This document shows positions 45,028 through 53,832 of a stretch of 53,883 nucleotides of DNA, in pieces. The stretch is from assembly GCA_947039455.1 (NCBI GenBank), contig CAMQZB010000011.1, positions 1-53,883 of the forward strand. Reading direction: 5' to 3'. Positions within the stretch are counted from its first letter, which is position 1. Every line of letters starts with the position of its first letter. This DNA is from an uncultured Clostridia bacterium (GTDB taxonomy: Bacteria > Bacillota > Clostridia > Christensenellales > CAMQZB01). Made by a program: the position numbers and the translations under genes. The notes below the pieces were generated by a model that made no database searches, was not told the origin of the DNA, and saw nothing but the letters and a program-made list of their open reading frames with translations.

Positions 45028-45399
45028 TTAATTTTCCCCCTTATAAATTTCGCTAATAATTTTTTCTAATTTATCTTTTGTAACACCCATAAGTTTAAGA
45101 GAACTTACGGTGTTTTTAAATAATAGCTCTTGCTCATAGGTTTCACTTTTCAAAATATCAACAGCGTTATTACTAACGAACCGTCCAACTCCTGAAACGC
45201 TGTAAGTTATACCTCTAGTTTCAAGACTTGTGTATGCCTTTTGAATTGTGTTTGGATTAATTGACAAAACCCCTGAAAGTTCTCTAACTGACAAAATTTT
45301 ATCTTCACCAATCATCAATCCACAAAGAATATTTCGCTCAATACTCTCCACAAGTTGCTCGTAAATAGGCACTCTACTTTGTTTGTCTATTTGAAACAT
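45028..45399 (-). CDS. GntR-family (YtrA/YhcF-type) repressor
   Basis: A 123-residue regulator: winged helix (QIDKQSRVPIYEQLVESIERNILCGLMIGEDKILSVREL, SINPNTIQKAYTSLETRGITYS) and a short C-terminal tail, typical of the YtrA subfamily that controls its own ABC operon. The frame begins with GTG at 45402, but GGAG is better spaced for the ATG at 45399. The promoter upstream carries a perfect inverted repeat over the transcription start, so autorepression is expected. Confidence 0.94.
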   Translation of the reverse strand: MFQIDKQSRVPIYEQLVESIERNILCGLMIGEDKILSVRELSGVLSINPNTIQKAYTSLETRGITYSVSGVGRFVSNNAVDILKSETYEQELLFKNTVSSLKLMGVTKDKLEKIISEIYKGEN

Positions 45400-45429
45400 C
45401 ACTTACTCCTTTTCTTTTTCTACTGTACT

Positions 45430-45454
45430 AGTGTACTACACAACACAGTACACT
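45430..45454. promoter_or_regulatory. GntR operator (inverted repeat)
   Basis: AGTGTACT-N9-AGTACACT, perfect 8-bp arms. It covers the predicted transcription start just downstream of the -10 box and is partly echoed by TACTGT/ACAGTA repeats around it (45421-45466). Confidence 0.8.
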
Positions 45455-45462
45455 ATAACCAC

Positions 45463-45491
45463 AGTATACAACTTATTTTTTGCTTTGTCAA
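45463..45491 (-). promoter_or_regulatory. Promoter of the GntR-ABC operon
   Basis: Minus strand TTGACA (45486-45491), 17-nt spacer, TATACT (45463-45468). Confidence 0.88.
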
Positions 45492-45617
45492 TAGACTTAT
45501 TAAATTAATTTTCAACTCCCATAATTTTTTTGCCAACAATCACTATATTATTGACAATTTTTTTGATTTTTCATTTAATATGTTTTGTTATTCTATATTA
45601 GGAGAATATTAAATAAT

Positions 45618-45653
45618 TAAAAAAACACTCTCTTGCTCGAGAATGTTTTTTTG
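45618..45653. terminator. Terminator of the chromate-transporter operon
   Basis: AAAAAACA-TCTC / GAGA-TGTTTTTT stem with one internal mismatch, T-runs on both strands. It ends the minus-strand chr pair at 45766. The rest of 45492-45765 shows no gene. Confidence 0.75.
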
Positions 45654-45765
45654 GTTATCATCATTTATAGCTTATATTTTATAGCTTACTTTGTGGATTA
45701 TAATAATTTAATTATAATAATTTGATTATTAATTTAAACTATTCAGTTTTCGAATATCTATTTAT

Positions 45766-46329
45766 TTACAACAGCAAGTAAATTATTGTTCCAACAACCC
45801 CCGAGCCTATCATTATTAATATAGGGTCGATTTTGAATTTTCGAATAATCACTATACCTACAGCGAAAATTCCTACTGACACGAAATTTGTATTTCCTAA
45901 ACTTACCGTGCCATTTTCGCCAAAGAATGCAAGACTCATAATTGTTAACCCTGCTGAAGCAATAAGAGCTACTACTGCTGGGCGTAAACCCTTTAGCACA
46001 CCTTGTATTGCTTTTATGTTTTTAAACTTAAAATATAAATATCCTAAAATTGCAACAATGATACATGATGGCAAAATACAACCTAACGTTGCAACTATCG
46101 CACCTGGTAATCCTGCGATTTGCGTGCCTACGAATGTTGCGGCATTAATTGCTATTGGTCCTGGTGTCATTTCCGCAATGGTTACTAGGTCGGTGAATTC
46201 CGTTAGGGTCAACCACCCGTGCAAGTCCACCACTTGACCTTGAATTATTGGCATTGCCGCCAAGCCACCGCCGATGCTGAACAGTCCCACTTGAATGAAA
46301 CTAAAAAATAACTCCAATAAAACACTCAT
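45766..46329 (-). CDS. Chromate transporter family protein, subunit B
   Basis: One half of a split ChrA-type transporter. The 187-residue protein has about six hydrophobic segments. The family motifs FFSFIQVGLFSIGGGLAAMPII, LVTIAEMTPGPIAINAATFVG and GLRPAVVALIASAG are present. Pairs of short ChrA proteins function together; chromate export is proven only for some, so the substrate here is open. Its ATG overlaps the stop of the upstream half (TAATG). Confidence 0.92.
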   Translation of the reverse strand: MSVLLELFFSFIQVGLFSIGGGLAAMPIIQGQVVDLHGWLTLTEFTDLVTIAEMTPGPIAINAATFVGTQIAGLPGAIVATLGCILPSCIIVAILGYLYFKFKNIKAIQGVLKGLRPAVVALIASAGLTIMSLAFFGENGTVSLGNTNFVSVGIFAVGIVIIRKFKIDPILIMIGSGVVGTIIYLLL

Positions 46330-47024
46330 TAGTTTTTACCTCCGTTATTTTCATTATCAGTTGTTTCCACCTGGTCTAATTCATTTTCAAGACTTTGAAT
46401 TTTTTCTTCTAAATTCTCAATATAGCTTTCTTGATTATCAATAATTTCTTCTTGGGTGTCAATAACTTTTTCCGCAACAACTACTTTCTTGTGCACGTAT
46501 TCAGATATTCCGCCAATAAATCCACATACTAGAATTATATAAATCAAGTTAATTTTTAAAAAATAAGTGGCAACAAAGGCTAAAACAATCATCACTATAG
46601 GAAAAATGCGTTTTTCAGCTATGATTTTCATTGATAGGGTAATCACCACGTCCGCAATTACTATTAGCACACCCGCTTGCATTGCTTTTAGGGCAATAGC
46701 AACAAATTCGTTGGCAGCAAAGGCTTGATAGAAGTGTGAAATCACTGTCATTATCACAAAAGGTGGTATTATTGTAGCTATAATCGCAACCAATGCACCC
46801 ACAATTCCGCCGATTTTTTTTCCTACTAGCAACGAGGCATTCACAGCAACAGCTCCTGGAGATGACTGTGCAATTGCAACTAAATCTAGCATTTCGTCAT
46901 CATCTATCCAGTGCAATTCGTCAGAAAACTTCTTTTTCATCAGCGATACTATAACGTACCCACCACCAAAAGTAAATGCGCTTATATATAATGTTGTAAA
47001 AAATAATTTTAAATATTTTTTCAT
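46329..47024 (-). CDS. Chromate transporter family protein, subunit A, with coiled-coil tail
   Basis: The other half of the pair, 231 residues: FFTTLYISAFTFGGGYVIVSLM, LVAIAQSSPGAVAVNASLLVG and ALKAMQAGVLIVIADVV match the family. After the membrane part (about residue 180) comes an unusual cytoplasmic extension with heptads (IDTQEEIIDNQESYIENLEEKIQSL...) ending in Asn/Gly. The frame begins with GTG two codons earlier, but AGGGG is better spaced for the ATG at 47024. Confidence 0.92.
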   Translation of the reverse strand: MKKYLKLFFTTLYISAFTFGGGYVIVSLMKKKFSDELHWIDDDEMLDLVAIAQSSPGAVAVNASLLVGKKIGGIVGALVAIIATIIPPFVIMTVISHFYQAFAANEFVAIALKAMQAGVLIVIADVVITLSMKIIAEKRIFPIVMIVLAFVATYFLKINLIYIILVCGFIGGISEYVHKKVVVAEKVIDTQEEIIDNQESYIENLEEKIQSLENELDQVETTDNENNGGKN

Positions 47025-47098
47025 TTCCACCCCTAAATTTTATAATTTTTAATTAAATAACCTATATTCCTCATTCTGTAACTTTCATTTCAGTATAG

Positions 47099-47127
47099 TT
47101 TACAATTCCAACTAAATAAAGTATAAT
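47099..47127 (+). promoter_or_regulatory. Promoter of the aldehyde dehydrogenase gene
   Basis: TTTACA (47099-47104), 17-nt spacer, TATAAT (47122-47127), about 100 nt before the start codon. Confidence 0.68.
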
Positions 47128-47228
47128 GAGTTATATATATAATGTCAATAAAATTTCCGTTACATCTGCAATCATTTGCAAGTTAAAAGCGGTTTTCGCA
47201 TTACACTATTGGCAAAAGGAGTCTTCTT

Positions 47229-48593
47229 ATGAATGATATTAAATCTATTGTAAAAAATCAAAATATTTTCTTTTCTAAACATGAAACTAAAGATGTTTTG
47301 TTTAGAAAAGCTCAGTTAGAAAAACTGCTTGATACTATCAAAACCAATGAGCAAGATATTTTTTATGCCCTTAAACTAGATTTAAACAAATCCGCTTTTG
47401 AAGCGTATGAAACGGAAATTGGACTGGTTTACGAAGAATTGAAATTTATGATTAAACACATAAAGTCTTTGGCTAGGCGAAAGAAAATTAAAACACCCCT
47501 TATGCACTTTCCATCAAAATCATATAAATATCAAGATCCTCTTGGCTGTGTTTTGATTATGTCGCCTTGGAATTATCCGTTTCAACTTACTATTTCTCCG
47601 CTAATTGGCGCTATTGCTGCGGGAAATTGCGTAGTTGTAAAACCTTCTAATTACGCCCCTCACACAACTTCTGTAATATCGAAAATTCTTTCTGTTTTTA
47701 AGGATGACTATATTGCCGTTGTGCAAGGCGGTCGTGATGTTAACCAAGAACTTTTGAACGAAAAATTTAATTTCATTTTCTTTACTGGAAGTCCTACTGT
47801 TGGAAAATTAGTTATGGAAAAGGCTTCAAAACATCTAACTCCTATAGTTTTAGAATTAGGTGGAAAAAGCCCATGTATTGTTGATAAATCCGCTAATATT
47901 GACTTGTCAGCTAAACGTATTGTTTGGGGTAAACTTCTAAATTCAGGTCAAACTTGCGTTGCTCCTGACTATTTATATGTTCATGAAGATGTTAAAACTG
48001 AGCTGATTGTTGCGTTAGAAAAATATATTAAATTATTTTTTGGAGACAATCCAGAAACTAATAGTGAATATCCAAAAATCATCAACAAACATCATTTTGA
48101 CCGTCTTTCAAACCTAATAGAAAACAGTGGAAATGTTATCGGCGGAATTTCTAATCCTGATACTTTGCAAATTGCTCCTACAATTATTCCTAACTGTGAT
48201 TGGGATAGCTTATCTATGGAAGATGAAATTTTTGGGCCTATTTTGCCTATTTTGACTTACAGCAAAATTGAGGATATTATCGGTGAAATTAATGCTAGAC
48301 CAACTCCACTTGCATTATATTGCTTCACAACTTCAAAAACTTTCCAAAAGCAAATTCTAACGTCTATCACTTTCGGTGGTGGGTGCGTCAATGATACAAT
48401 TATACACGTTGCCAACAAAAACCTTTCCTTTGGTGGCGTTGGGGAAAGTGGTATGGGAAAATATCACGGCAAGGAAAGCTTTTACACGTTTAGTCACTCT
48501 AAAAGCATACTAAAAAAGAGCCTGAAACTGGATATCAACGTCCGCTACGCACCATACAAATCTAAAATTAAACTTCTTAGAAAACTTTTCTAA
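47229..48593 (+). CDS. Aldehyde dehydrogenase (class 3-like, YwdH type)
   Basis: NAD(P)-dependent oxidation of aldehydes to acids. The 454-residue protein has SPWNYPFQLTISPLIGAIAAGNCVVVKPSNYAP (Rossmann and lysine), FTGSPTVGKLVMEKA, the catalytic Glu in LELGGKSPCIV and the nucleophilic Cys in NSGQTCVAPDY. Length and the lack of an N-terminal extension match the class 3/YwdH group that handles medium-chain or aromatic aldehydes. AAAGGAG precedes the ATG. The C-terminal SKSILKKSLKLDIN stretch resembles the tail helix region of this class. Confidence 0.95.
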   Translation: MNDIKSIVKNQNIFFSKHETKDVLFRKAQLEKLLDTIKTNEQDIFYALKLDLNKSAFEAYETEIGLVYEELKFMIKHIKSLARRKKIKTPLMHFPSKSYKYQDPLGCVLIMSPWNYPFQLTISPLIGAIAAGNCVVVKPSNYAPHTTSVISKILSVFKDDYIAVVQGGRDVNQELLNEKFNFIFFTGSPTVGKLVMEKASKHLTPIVLELGGKSPCIVDKSANIDLSAKRIVWGKLLNSGQTCVAPDYLYVHEDVKTELIVALEKYIKLFFGDNPETNSEYPKIINKHHFDRLSNLIENSGNVIGGISNPDTLQIAPTIIPNCDWDSLSMEDEIFGPILPILTYSKIEDIIGEINARPTPLALYCFTTSKTFQKQILTSITFGGGCVNDTIIHVANKNLSFGGVGESGMGKYHGKESFYTFSHSKSILKKSLKLDINVRYAPYKSKIKLLRKLF

Positions 48594-48616
48594 AAGCACT
48601 ATATCAATATATTAAA

Positions 48617-48656
48617 AAACAGATTGACAAAGCAATAATGTCAATCTGTTTTTTTT
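48617..48656. terminator. Bidirectional terminator
   Basis: AAACAGATTGACA-...-TGTCAATCTGTTT with flanking A and T runs, shared by the aldehyde dehydrogenase (plus) and recQ (minus) genes. Confidence 0.9.
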
Positions 48657-48674
48657 ATATTAAATTATAGAATC

Positions 48675-50915
48675 CTATAATCCCAAAATTTCGTTTACAT
48701 TTTCAATAATAATTTTTTGTAAATTTAAAGGAAATAAATTCACAATATAACTATCATTTCCACGGACACGTTCCTCTTGTGCAACACCCTTTTCCGTACC
48801 ATAATCAGTGGCGACTTTGATGTTTTTTCCAAGATTATTAAGTTCAATTTTTAAATAACCCTTTTCTACCAACCAACTGCCAATTTTCACTGCTGTGATT
48901 TTTTCATTAATATCATAAACCTCAAAGACTTGCTGAACTCGTTTTGCAATGTTGGTAACGATAGTTAGTTCATCAGTAGTTTCAACTAAGTCCAAAATTT
49001 CTTTAGGAACTTTCGCACCAGGCTTAACAGTAATGTCAATTAGTTCAACTATGAACTCACTGTCACTAGCATTTGATGTGTTTTTAATCTCAGGATGTTC
49101 ATTTGCATAGTCAATAATCGCATTTAGAAATTCTTCGCCGTAGCGTTTCATTTTTACTTCACCAACACCAGAAACTTGTAACATTTCCTCATGTGTTTTA
49201 GGCATTTTCTCACACATATTCACAAGAGTTTTGTCGGGAAAAATAATATAAGAAGGAACTCTTCCAAGAGTTGCAAGATCCGCTCTAATATCACGAAGTT
49301 TTTCGAATAAACCACTTGCAGGTTTTCCTGAATAAGACTTTGATGGTTTTCTTTCTCTATCCCGTTTGCTGTCTTCTGGCAATTTAATTAAGATTTCATC
49401 ATTACCTTCAAACACTTCTATAGCTTTATCACCTAATTGCAAAAGGGGATATTGTCCGTTAAGTTGGATTAGATAACCGTTATAAACTAGATGTGCAACA
49501 ATCAGTTTAAGCTGATTAGCACTACGTTTTGTACTGTTATAGCAATCTAAATCCTTGAATCCACGTGAGCGAATCATCTCACGATTGCTACCACGAAGTA
49601 TGTCAATAACCATGCTTGCGCCAAAACTTTCTTTGATAGCTCTTACGCATAATAGAATCTGTTTACTGTCAACAGTTACGTTTTCAGTATCACCAGTTTC
49701 CTTACAATTACTACAATTTCCGCAGTCTTTTATGCTTTCATCACCGAAATAATTTAAAATATATGACCTTAAACAGCAATTTACAGTGGCGTAAAAAGTC
49801 ATGATTGACAATCGTTTATACTCACGGTCTTTCAGTTCTTGAATAGCTTCTTCCGTGTCTTCGCCCTTGTATTGATCAGTATTTTCAATCATCCATTTAA
49901 TGGTAAGAACGTCTTGAGGACTGTAAAGAAGAATACATTTTGCATCGCTTCCGTCACGTCCTGCACGGCCAGCTTCTTGATAATAACTTTCTAAATCTTT
50001 AGGCAAATTATAATGTACAACAAAATTTACGTTGGATTTGTCGATTCCCATACCGAAAGCGTTGGTTGCAACCATGATTTTTTTTCTATCATTAATAAAG
50101 TCTTCTTGATTAGTTTTTCGTTCCGCCATGCCAAGACCTGCATGGTATCTAGTTGCGGAATAGCCACCATCAATTAATGTTTGACACACTTCCTCAACGC
50201 CTTTTCTACTTGTGCAATAAACAATACCGCTTTCTGCTTTATATTCTTGAACGATTTTAAGCAATGCGTCTTTTTTATTTTTAGGGTGTTGAACTTCAAA
50301 ATACAAGTTTTTTCTATCAAATCCAGTAACTAATATTTCAGGATTTTCCAACTCCAAAATTCTTGCAATATCATTTTTCACTTTTTCCGTAGCGGTAGCA
50401 GTAAAAGCTGACACCACAGGTCGAGTTTTTAGGCTGTTGATAAATTCAGGAATTTCTATGTAGCTAGGTCTAAAATCTTGCCCCCATTGCGAAATACAGT
50501 GGGCTTCATCAACGGTTACCATTGCGATATCCACAGTTTTAGAAAACTCTAAAAACATATTGCTGTTAAGTCGTTCAGGAGCAACGTAGATTATTTTATA
50601 TTTTCCGCATTTTGCGTTATAAAGCACCGTTTCAATTTGCATGGGTGACAGTGTTGAATTAATATATGCAGCGGCAATCCCCGCTTCTTTCAACGAAATA
50701 ACTTGATCGTGCATAAGTGCAATTAGTGGAGAAATAACCAAAGTAACCCCGTGAAATAACATTGCAGGCACTTGATAACACACAGATTTTCCTGCGCCCG
50801 TTGGCATAATACCAAGAACATCTCTATTATCTAGAATTGCTGAAATAGCACTTTCTTGCCCTGTTTTAAATTCTTTATATCCAAAATATTTGTCTAATAT
50901 ATCTATTGCTTTCAT
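48675..50915 (-). CDS. recQ: ATP-dependent DNA helicase RecQ
   Basis: 3'-5' helicase in recombination and repair. The 746-residue protein has Walker A MPTGAGKS near 37-44, DEAH box TVDEAHCISQWGQDFRPSY, motif V/VI ATNAFGMGIDKSNVNFVVHYNLPKDLESYYQEAGRAGRD, and the zinc-binding cysteines (CCLRSYILNYFG, CGNCSNCKE). The RQC winged helix and an HRDC domain follow (about 525-605). A further ~100 residues at the end resemble a helix-turn-helix add-on. The start is the ATG at 50915 with AGGGG upstream. Lies 44 nt downstream of merR on the same strand. Confidence 0.97.
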   Translation of the reverse strand: MKAIDILDKYFGYKEFKTGQESAISAILDNRDVLGIMPTGAGKSVCYQVPAMLFHGVTLVISPLIALMHDQVISLKEAGIAAAYINSTLSPMQIETVLYNAKCGKYKIIYVAPERLNSNMFLEFSKTVDIAMVTVDEAHCISQWGQDFRPSYIEIPEFINSLKTRPVVSAFTATATEKVKNDIARILELENPEILVTGFDRKNLYFEVQHPKNKKDALLKIVQEYKAESGIVYCTSRKGVEEVCQTLIDGGYSATRYHAGLGMAERKTNQEDFINDRKKIMVATNAFGMGIDKSNVNFVVHYNLPKDLESYYQEAGRAGRDGSDAKCILLYSPQDVLTIKWMIENTDQYKGEDTEEAIQELKDREYKRLSIMTFYATVNCCLRSYILNYFGDESIKDCGNCSNCKETGDTENVTVDSKQILLCVRAIKESFGASMVIDILRGSNREMIRSRGFKDLDCYNSTKRSANQLKLIVAHLVYNGYLIQLNGQYPLLQLGDKAIEVFEGNDEILIKLPEDSKRDRERKPSKSYSGKPASGLFEKLRDIRADLATLGRVPSYIIFPDKTLVNMCEKMPKTHEEMLQVSGVGEVKMKRYGEEFLNAIIDYANEHPEIKNTSNASDSEFIVELIDITVKPGAKVPKEILDLVETTDELTIVTNIAKRVQQVFEVYDINEKITAVKIGSWLVEKGYLKIELNNLGKNIKVATDYGTEKGVAQEERVRGNDSYIVNLFPLNLQKIIIENVNEILGL

Positions 50916-50959
50916 GGTTTCCCCTATATTCAATGTTGAATTTTATGTAGTTTGTAGAA

Positions 50960-51388
50960 TTATTTATTATTTTGACTATCGTAAATATTACGCATTTTTT
51001 CGCAATTTTGCGGATCTTCTTCGTTACCTAATTTCGCAAGATTTTCATAGTACCATATTTTATAGTCAACTGTTTCTAAATAGCTGTTTAATTTATTAAT
51101 TTCTTCTTCTATGTGCTGTTTTTGAATAACGAAAATTTCCTTTCGTGCCTTTTCGGTTTCCTTGCCTTCTTTGCACATATTCACGTATTGTTTGATATTT
51201 CCAATACTCATTCCAGTGGCTTTCAAGCACAATATAATATTTAAAAGGCTTAAATCTTTGTCGGAGAACTCTCGTAATCCATTTGATTTTCTGTTTATGG
51301 AGTATAGTAAACCCTCTTTTTCGTAGTAACGCAAAGTGTGAGTGCTAAGACCTGTTTTTTCAGCAAATTCGCCTATTGTATATGTCAT
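50960..51388 (-). CDS. MerR-family regulator, AdhR/NmlR-like
   Basis: A 142-residue regulator: N-terminal winged helix (YTIGEFAEKTGLSTHTLRYYEKEGLLYSINRKSNGLREFSDKDL), a conserved cysteine in NIILCLKATGMSIGNIKQY (C54), then a long dimerisation helix. The AdhR/NmlR group, which responds to aldehydes through a cysteine at this place, has the same LKxTGMSI segment. It is divergent from an alcohol dehydrogenase whose promoter has the group's palindrome. AAGGAG precedes the ATG. Aldehyde sensing is inferred. Confidence 0.9.
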   Translation of the reverse strand: MTYTIGEFAEKTGLSTHTLRYYEKEGLLYSINRKSNGLREFSDKDLSLLNIILCLKATGMSIGNIKQYVNMCKEGKETEKARKEIFVIQKQHIEEEINKLNSYLETVDYKIWYYENLAKLGNEEDPQNCEKMRNIYDSQNNK

Positions 51389-51410
51389 TTTGTTTTCTCC
51401 TTGAAATCTA

Positions 51411-51441
51411 TTGACTTAGAGTATACTCTAAATGATATCAT
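51411..51441 (+). promoter_or_regulatory. MerR-type promoter with 19-bp spacer and palindrome
   Basis: TTGACT (51411-51416), 19-nt spacer, TATCAT (51436-51441). The spacer carries TTAGAGTATACTCTAA (51416-51431), a perfect 16-bp palindrome. An overlong spacer with a dyad is the layout MerR activators untwist. Confidence 0.85.
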
Positions 51442-51486
51442 ATATTATAAGTATGGTCAAATAAATTTATATGAAAGAGGTTAATT

Positions 51487-52662
51487 ATGAACAATTTTAC
51501 TTTTTATAGTCCAACATATTTTGTGTTTGGAAAAAATACCGAAACTGAAACAGGCAAATACGTTAAGAAATTCGGCGGAACTAGAGTTCTTTTGCATTAC
51601 GGTGCTGGGTCAGTAGTTCGTTCTGGGTTGCTTGATACTGTGAAAAAATCTTTAGATTGCGAAAATATCACTTATGTGGAACTTGGCGGAGTTATGCCTA
51701 ATCCAAGAAGTGGTTTGGTTTACCAAGGTATCGATCTTTGTCGCACTGAAAAGGTTGATTTTATTCTAGCTATTGGCGGTGGAAGTACTATCGATTCTGC
51801 TAAAGCTATTGCGGCGGGTGTTCCTTATAGCGGTGACTTTTGGGATTTCTATCAAGGGAAAAATGTTACTGAAGCAGTGAAAATGGGTACTATCTTAACT
51901 ATTTCAGCAGCAGGTAGCGAAGGCTCTGGGGATTCTGTTATTACTAAAGAAGAGGGTATGTTCAAACGCGCCACTACTGGCGATGCTATTCGCCCTATGT
52001 TCTCAATCTTGAATCCTGAACTTACTCAAACTTTGCCTGCATACCAAACTGCTTGCGGTGCTACTGACATTATTGCTCACATTTTTGAGAGATATTTTAC
52101 TAACACTAAAGACGTGGAAGTTACTGACAGACTTTGCGAAAGTCTTTTGCTTACTATGATTAAAGAAGTGCCAAAAGCTATGAAAAATCCTAATGATTAC
52201 GAGGCTCGTGCTAATATCATGTGGGCGGGAATGGTTGCTCACAACAATATCGTTGGGGTTGGCCGTGATCAAGATTGGTCAAGTCATATGATTGAACACG
52301 AACTTTCTGCTATCTATGATTGTGCTCACGGTGCTGGTCTTGCGGTGGTTTTCCCTGCTTGGATGAAATACGTTGTTGATCACGATGTCAATAGATTTGC
52401 TCAAGTTGCTGTTCGTGTTTGGGGCTGTCAAATGGATTTTGTAAACCCTAAAAACACTGCTTTACAAGGTATTGAATGTTTGCAAAATTTCTTGAAATCT
52501 ATAAATATGCCAAGCAACTTTGCGGAACTTGGTGCTAAAGAAGAAGATATTCCAAAAATGGCTAACATTGCTTGCTTCGGTGATAATGCTGGTGGCTCTG
52601 TTGGAAGATTCGTTTCTTTAAAACAATCTGATGTTGAGAATATTTACAGACTTATGTTATAG
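51487..52662 (+). CDS. Iron-containing alcohol dehydrogenase (butanol dehydrogenase-like)
   Basis: NAD(P)H-dependent reduction of aldehydes to alcohols. The 391-residue protein has an N-terminal MNNFTFYSPTYFVFGKN, GGGSTIDSAKAIAAG for the nucleotide, and metal ligands in the ATDIIAHIFERYF and YDCAHGAGLAVVFPAWMKYV segments, as in BdhA/YqhD-type enzymes. AAAGAGG precedes the ATG. Transcribed away from the MerR regulator, from the 19-bp-spacer promoter, so probably induced by reactive aldehydes. Confidence 0.95.
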   Translation: MNNFTFYSPTYFVFGKNTETETGKYVKKFGGTRVLLHYGAGSVVRSGLLDTVKKSLDCENITYVELGGVMPNPRSGLVYQGIDLCRTEKVDFILAIGGGSTIDSAKAIAAGVPYSGDFWDFYQGKNVTEAVKMGTILTISAAGSEGSGDSVITKEEGMFKRATTGDAIRPMFSILNPELTQTLPAYQTACGATDIIAHIFERYFTNTKDVEVTDRLCESLLLTMIKEVPKAMKNPNDYEARANIMWAGMVAHNNIVGVGRDQDWSSHMIEHELSAIYDCAHGAGLAVVFPAWMKYVVDHDVNRFAQVAVRVWGCQMDFVNPKNTALQGIECLQNFLKSINMPSNFAELGAKEEDIPKMANIACFGDNAGGSVGRFVSLKQSDVENIYRLML

Positions 52663-52788
52663 GTCTTTGAAATTTAAATTGATTATGAGATTGATGTTTA
52701 ATGATTTTTGATTTGGGTTGATTTAATTATATTTTAATTTATTAATATAATTTCGAATTGATTATTTCAATAATTTTTGCAACAATAC

Positions 52789-52821
52789 AAAAAGACTGTA
52801 CGTAAATGTACAGTCTTTTTT
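52789..52821. terminator. Bidirectional terminator
   Basis: AAAAAGACTGTAC-GTAAAT-GTACAGTCTTTTTT shared by the alcohol dehydrogenase (plus) and EamA (minus) genes. Confidence 0.92.
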
Positions 52822-52834
52822 AATTCTATTTTTG

Positions 52835-53806
52835 TTATTGTGTTTTCGGCAATTCGCTTATTGGTTGCTGTTTCTTTGTGAATAACACTGCATTTACAAA
52901 CCATACACCAGCTGATACTAGAAGTAGCGCTGAAATGTTTTGCCATGTTAGTATGTTTTCATTTAGCAACAAACCTGACAATGCTGTTCCAAAAATCGGT
53001 GTAAATAGGTGATACATTGACACACTACTTACTGGATTATTCGCTAAAAGTATGCTCCAAATTGCGTATGATACTGACGATAAAACCGCTAGATACATCA
53101 TAATTACATAAGCACTTGGCATTGCAAATGTTATTTTTCCGCCTAGAACTAACCCTAGCGCAAGAAGTAACAGCCCTCCAATAAATAACTGCCAACCTGC
53201 GATTGTTTTTGCATCAACATTTTTTGCTAGCCTTTTTGTTAAGAAAAACGAAACTGCGTTGCAAAGGGATGACACAATTACAAAACCTTCACCAATTAGT
53301 TTAAATCCCGCAAGCTCTTGAACGTCACCGTCCATTGTTATCAACACCAAACCTATAACTGCTAATAAACAGCCTAGAATTTTGTTGTATGTAAGCTTTT
53401 CTGATTTATACACTAATGGTGCTACTAATACTACGATAAAGCCACTTACTGCTGAAAACAAAGATCCTTTTGCGCCCGTTGTGTAAGTTAATCCTATGTA
53501 GAAAAATATGTATTGCAAGGTTGTTTGTACTATTGAAAGACCTGATATGCCTAGCCAATGTTCTTTTTTCACTGTTGGAAATTTTTTGTCTTTTACCGTA
53601 ATAAACAGTAAAACTAGCACACCTGCAAGTACAAAACGTATTCCTGCGAATACTAATTTTGTTGCTATGTCACCTGATTCGATTGCAAAAACATCATAAC
53701 CAATTTTGATTGCTGGCGTTGCACTGCCCCATAATGCGGTGCAAATTATTGCCATAAAGGCTATAAATGCCTTGTTAGTCCATAAACTATTTTCTTTGTT
53801 TCCCAC
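52835..53806 (-). CDS. EamA/DMT-family permease
   Basis: A 323-residue membrane protein with ten hydrophobic segments in two EamA halves (FMAIICTALWGSATPAIKIGYDVF; then GFVIVSSLCNAVSFFLTKRLAK). Members export or import metabolites; the substrate is not readable. It starts with GTG (GGGGAG upstream), since no ATG lies in frame near the first helix. The tail is short and hydrophilic (TKKQQPISELPKTQ). Confidence 0.9.
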   Translation of the reverse strand: MGNKENSLWTNKAFIAFMAIICTALWGSATPAIKIGYDVFAIESGDIATKLVFAGIRFVLAGVLVLLFITVKDKKFPTVKKEHWLGISGLSIVQTTLQYIFFYIGLTYTTGAKGSLFSAVSGFIVVLVAPLVYKSEKLTYNKILGCLLAVIGLVLITMDGDVQELAGFKLIGEGFVIVSSLCNAVSFFLTKRLAKNVDAKTIAGWQLFIGGLLLLALGLVLGGKITFAMPSAYVIMMYLAVLSSVSYAIWSILLANNPVSSVSMYHLFTPIFGTALSGLLLNENILTWQNISALLLVSAGVWFVNAVLFTKKQQPISELPKTQ

Positions 53807-53832
53807 TTATTCTCCCCTGTTTTCCAAAATAA

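Noticed and set aside
45355-45612. 85-codon plus-strand ORF
   Set aside because: Runs antisense through the gntR start and its promoter/operator; no ribosome site.
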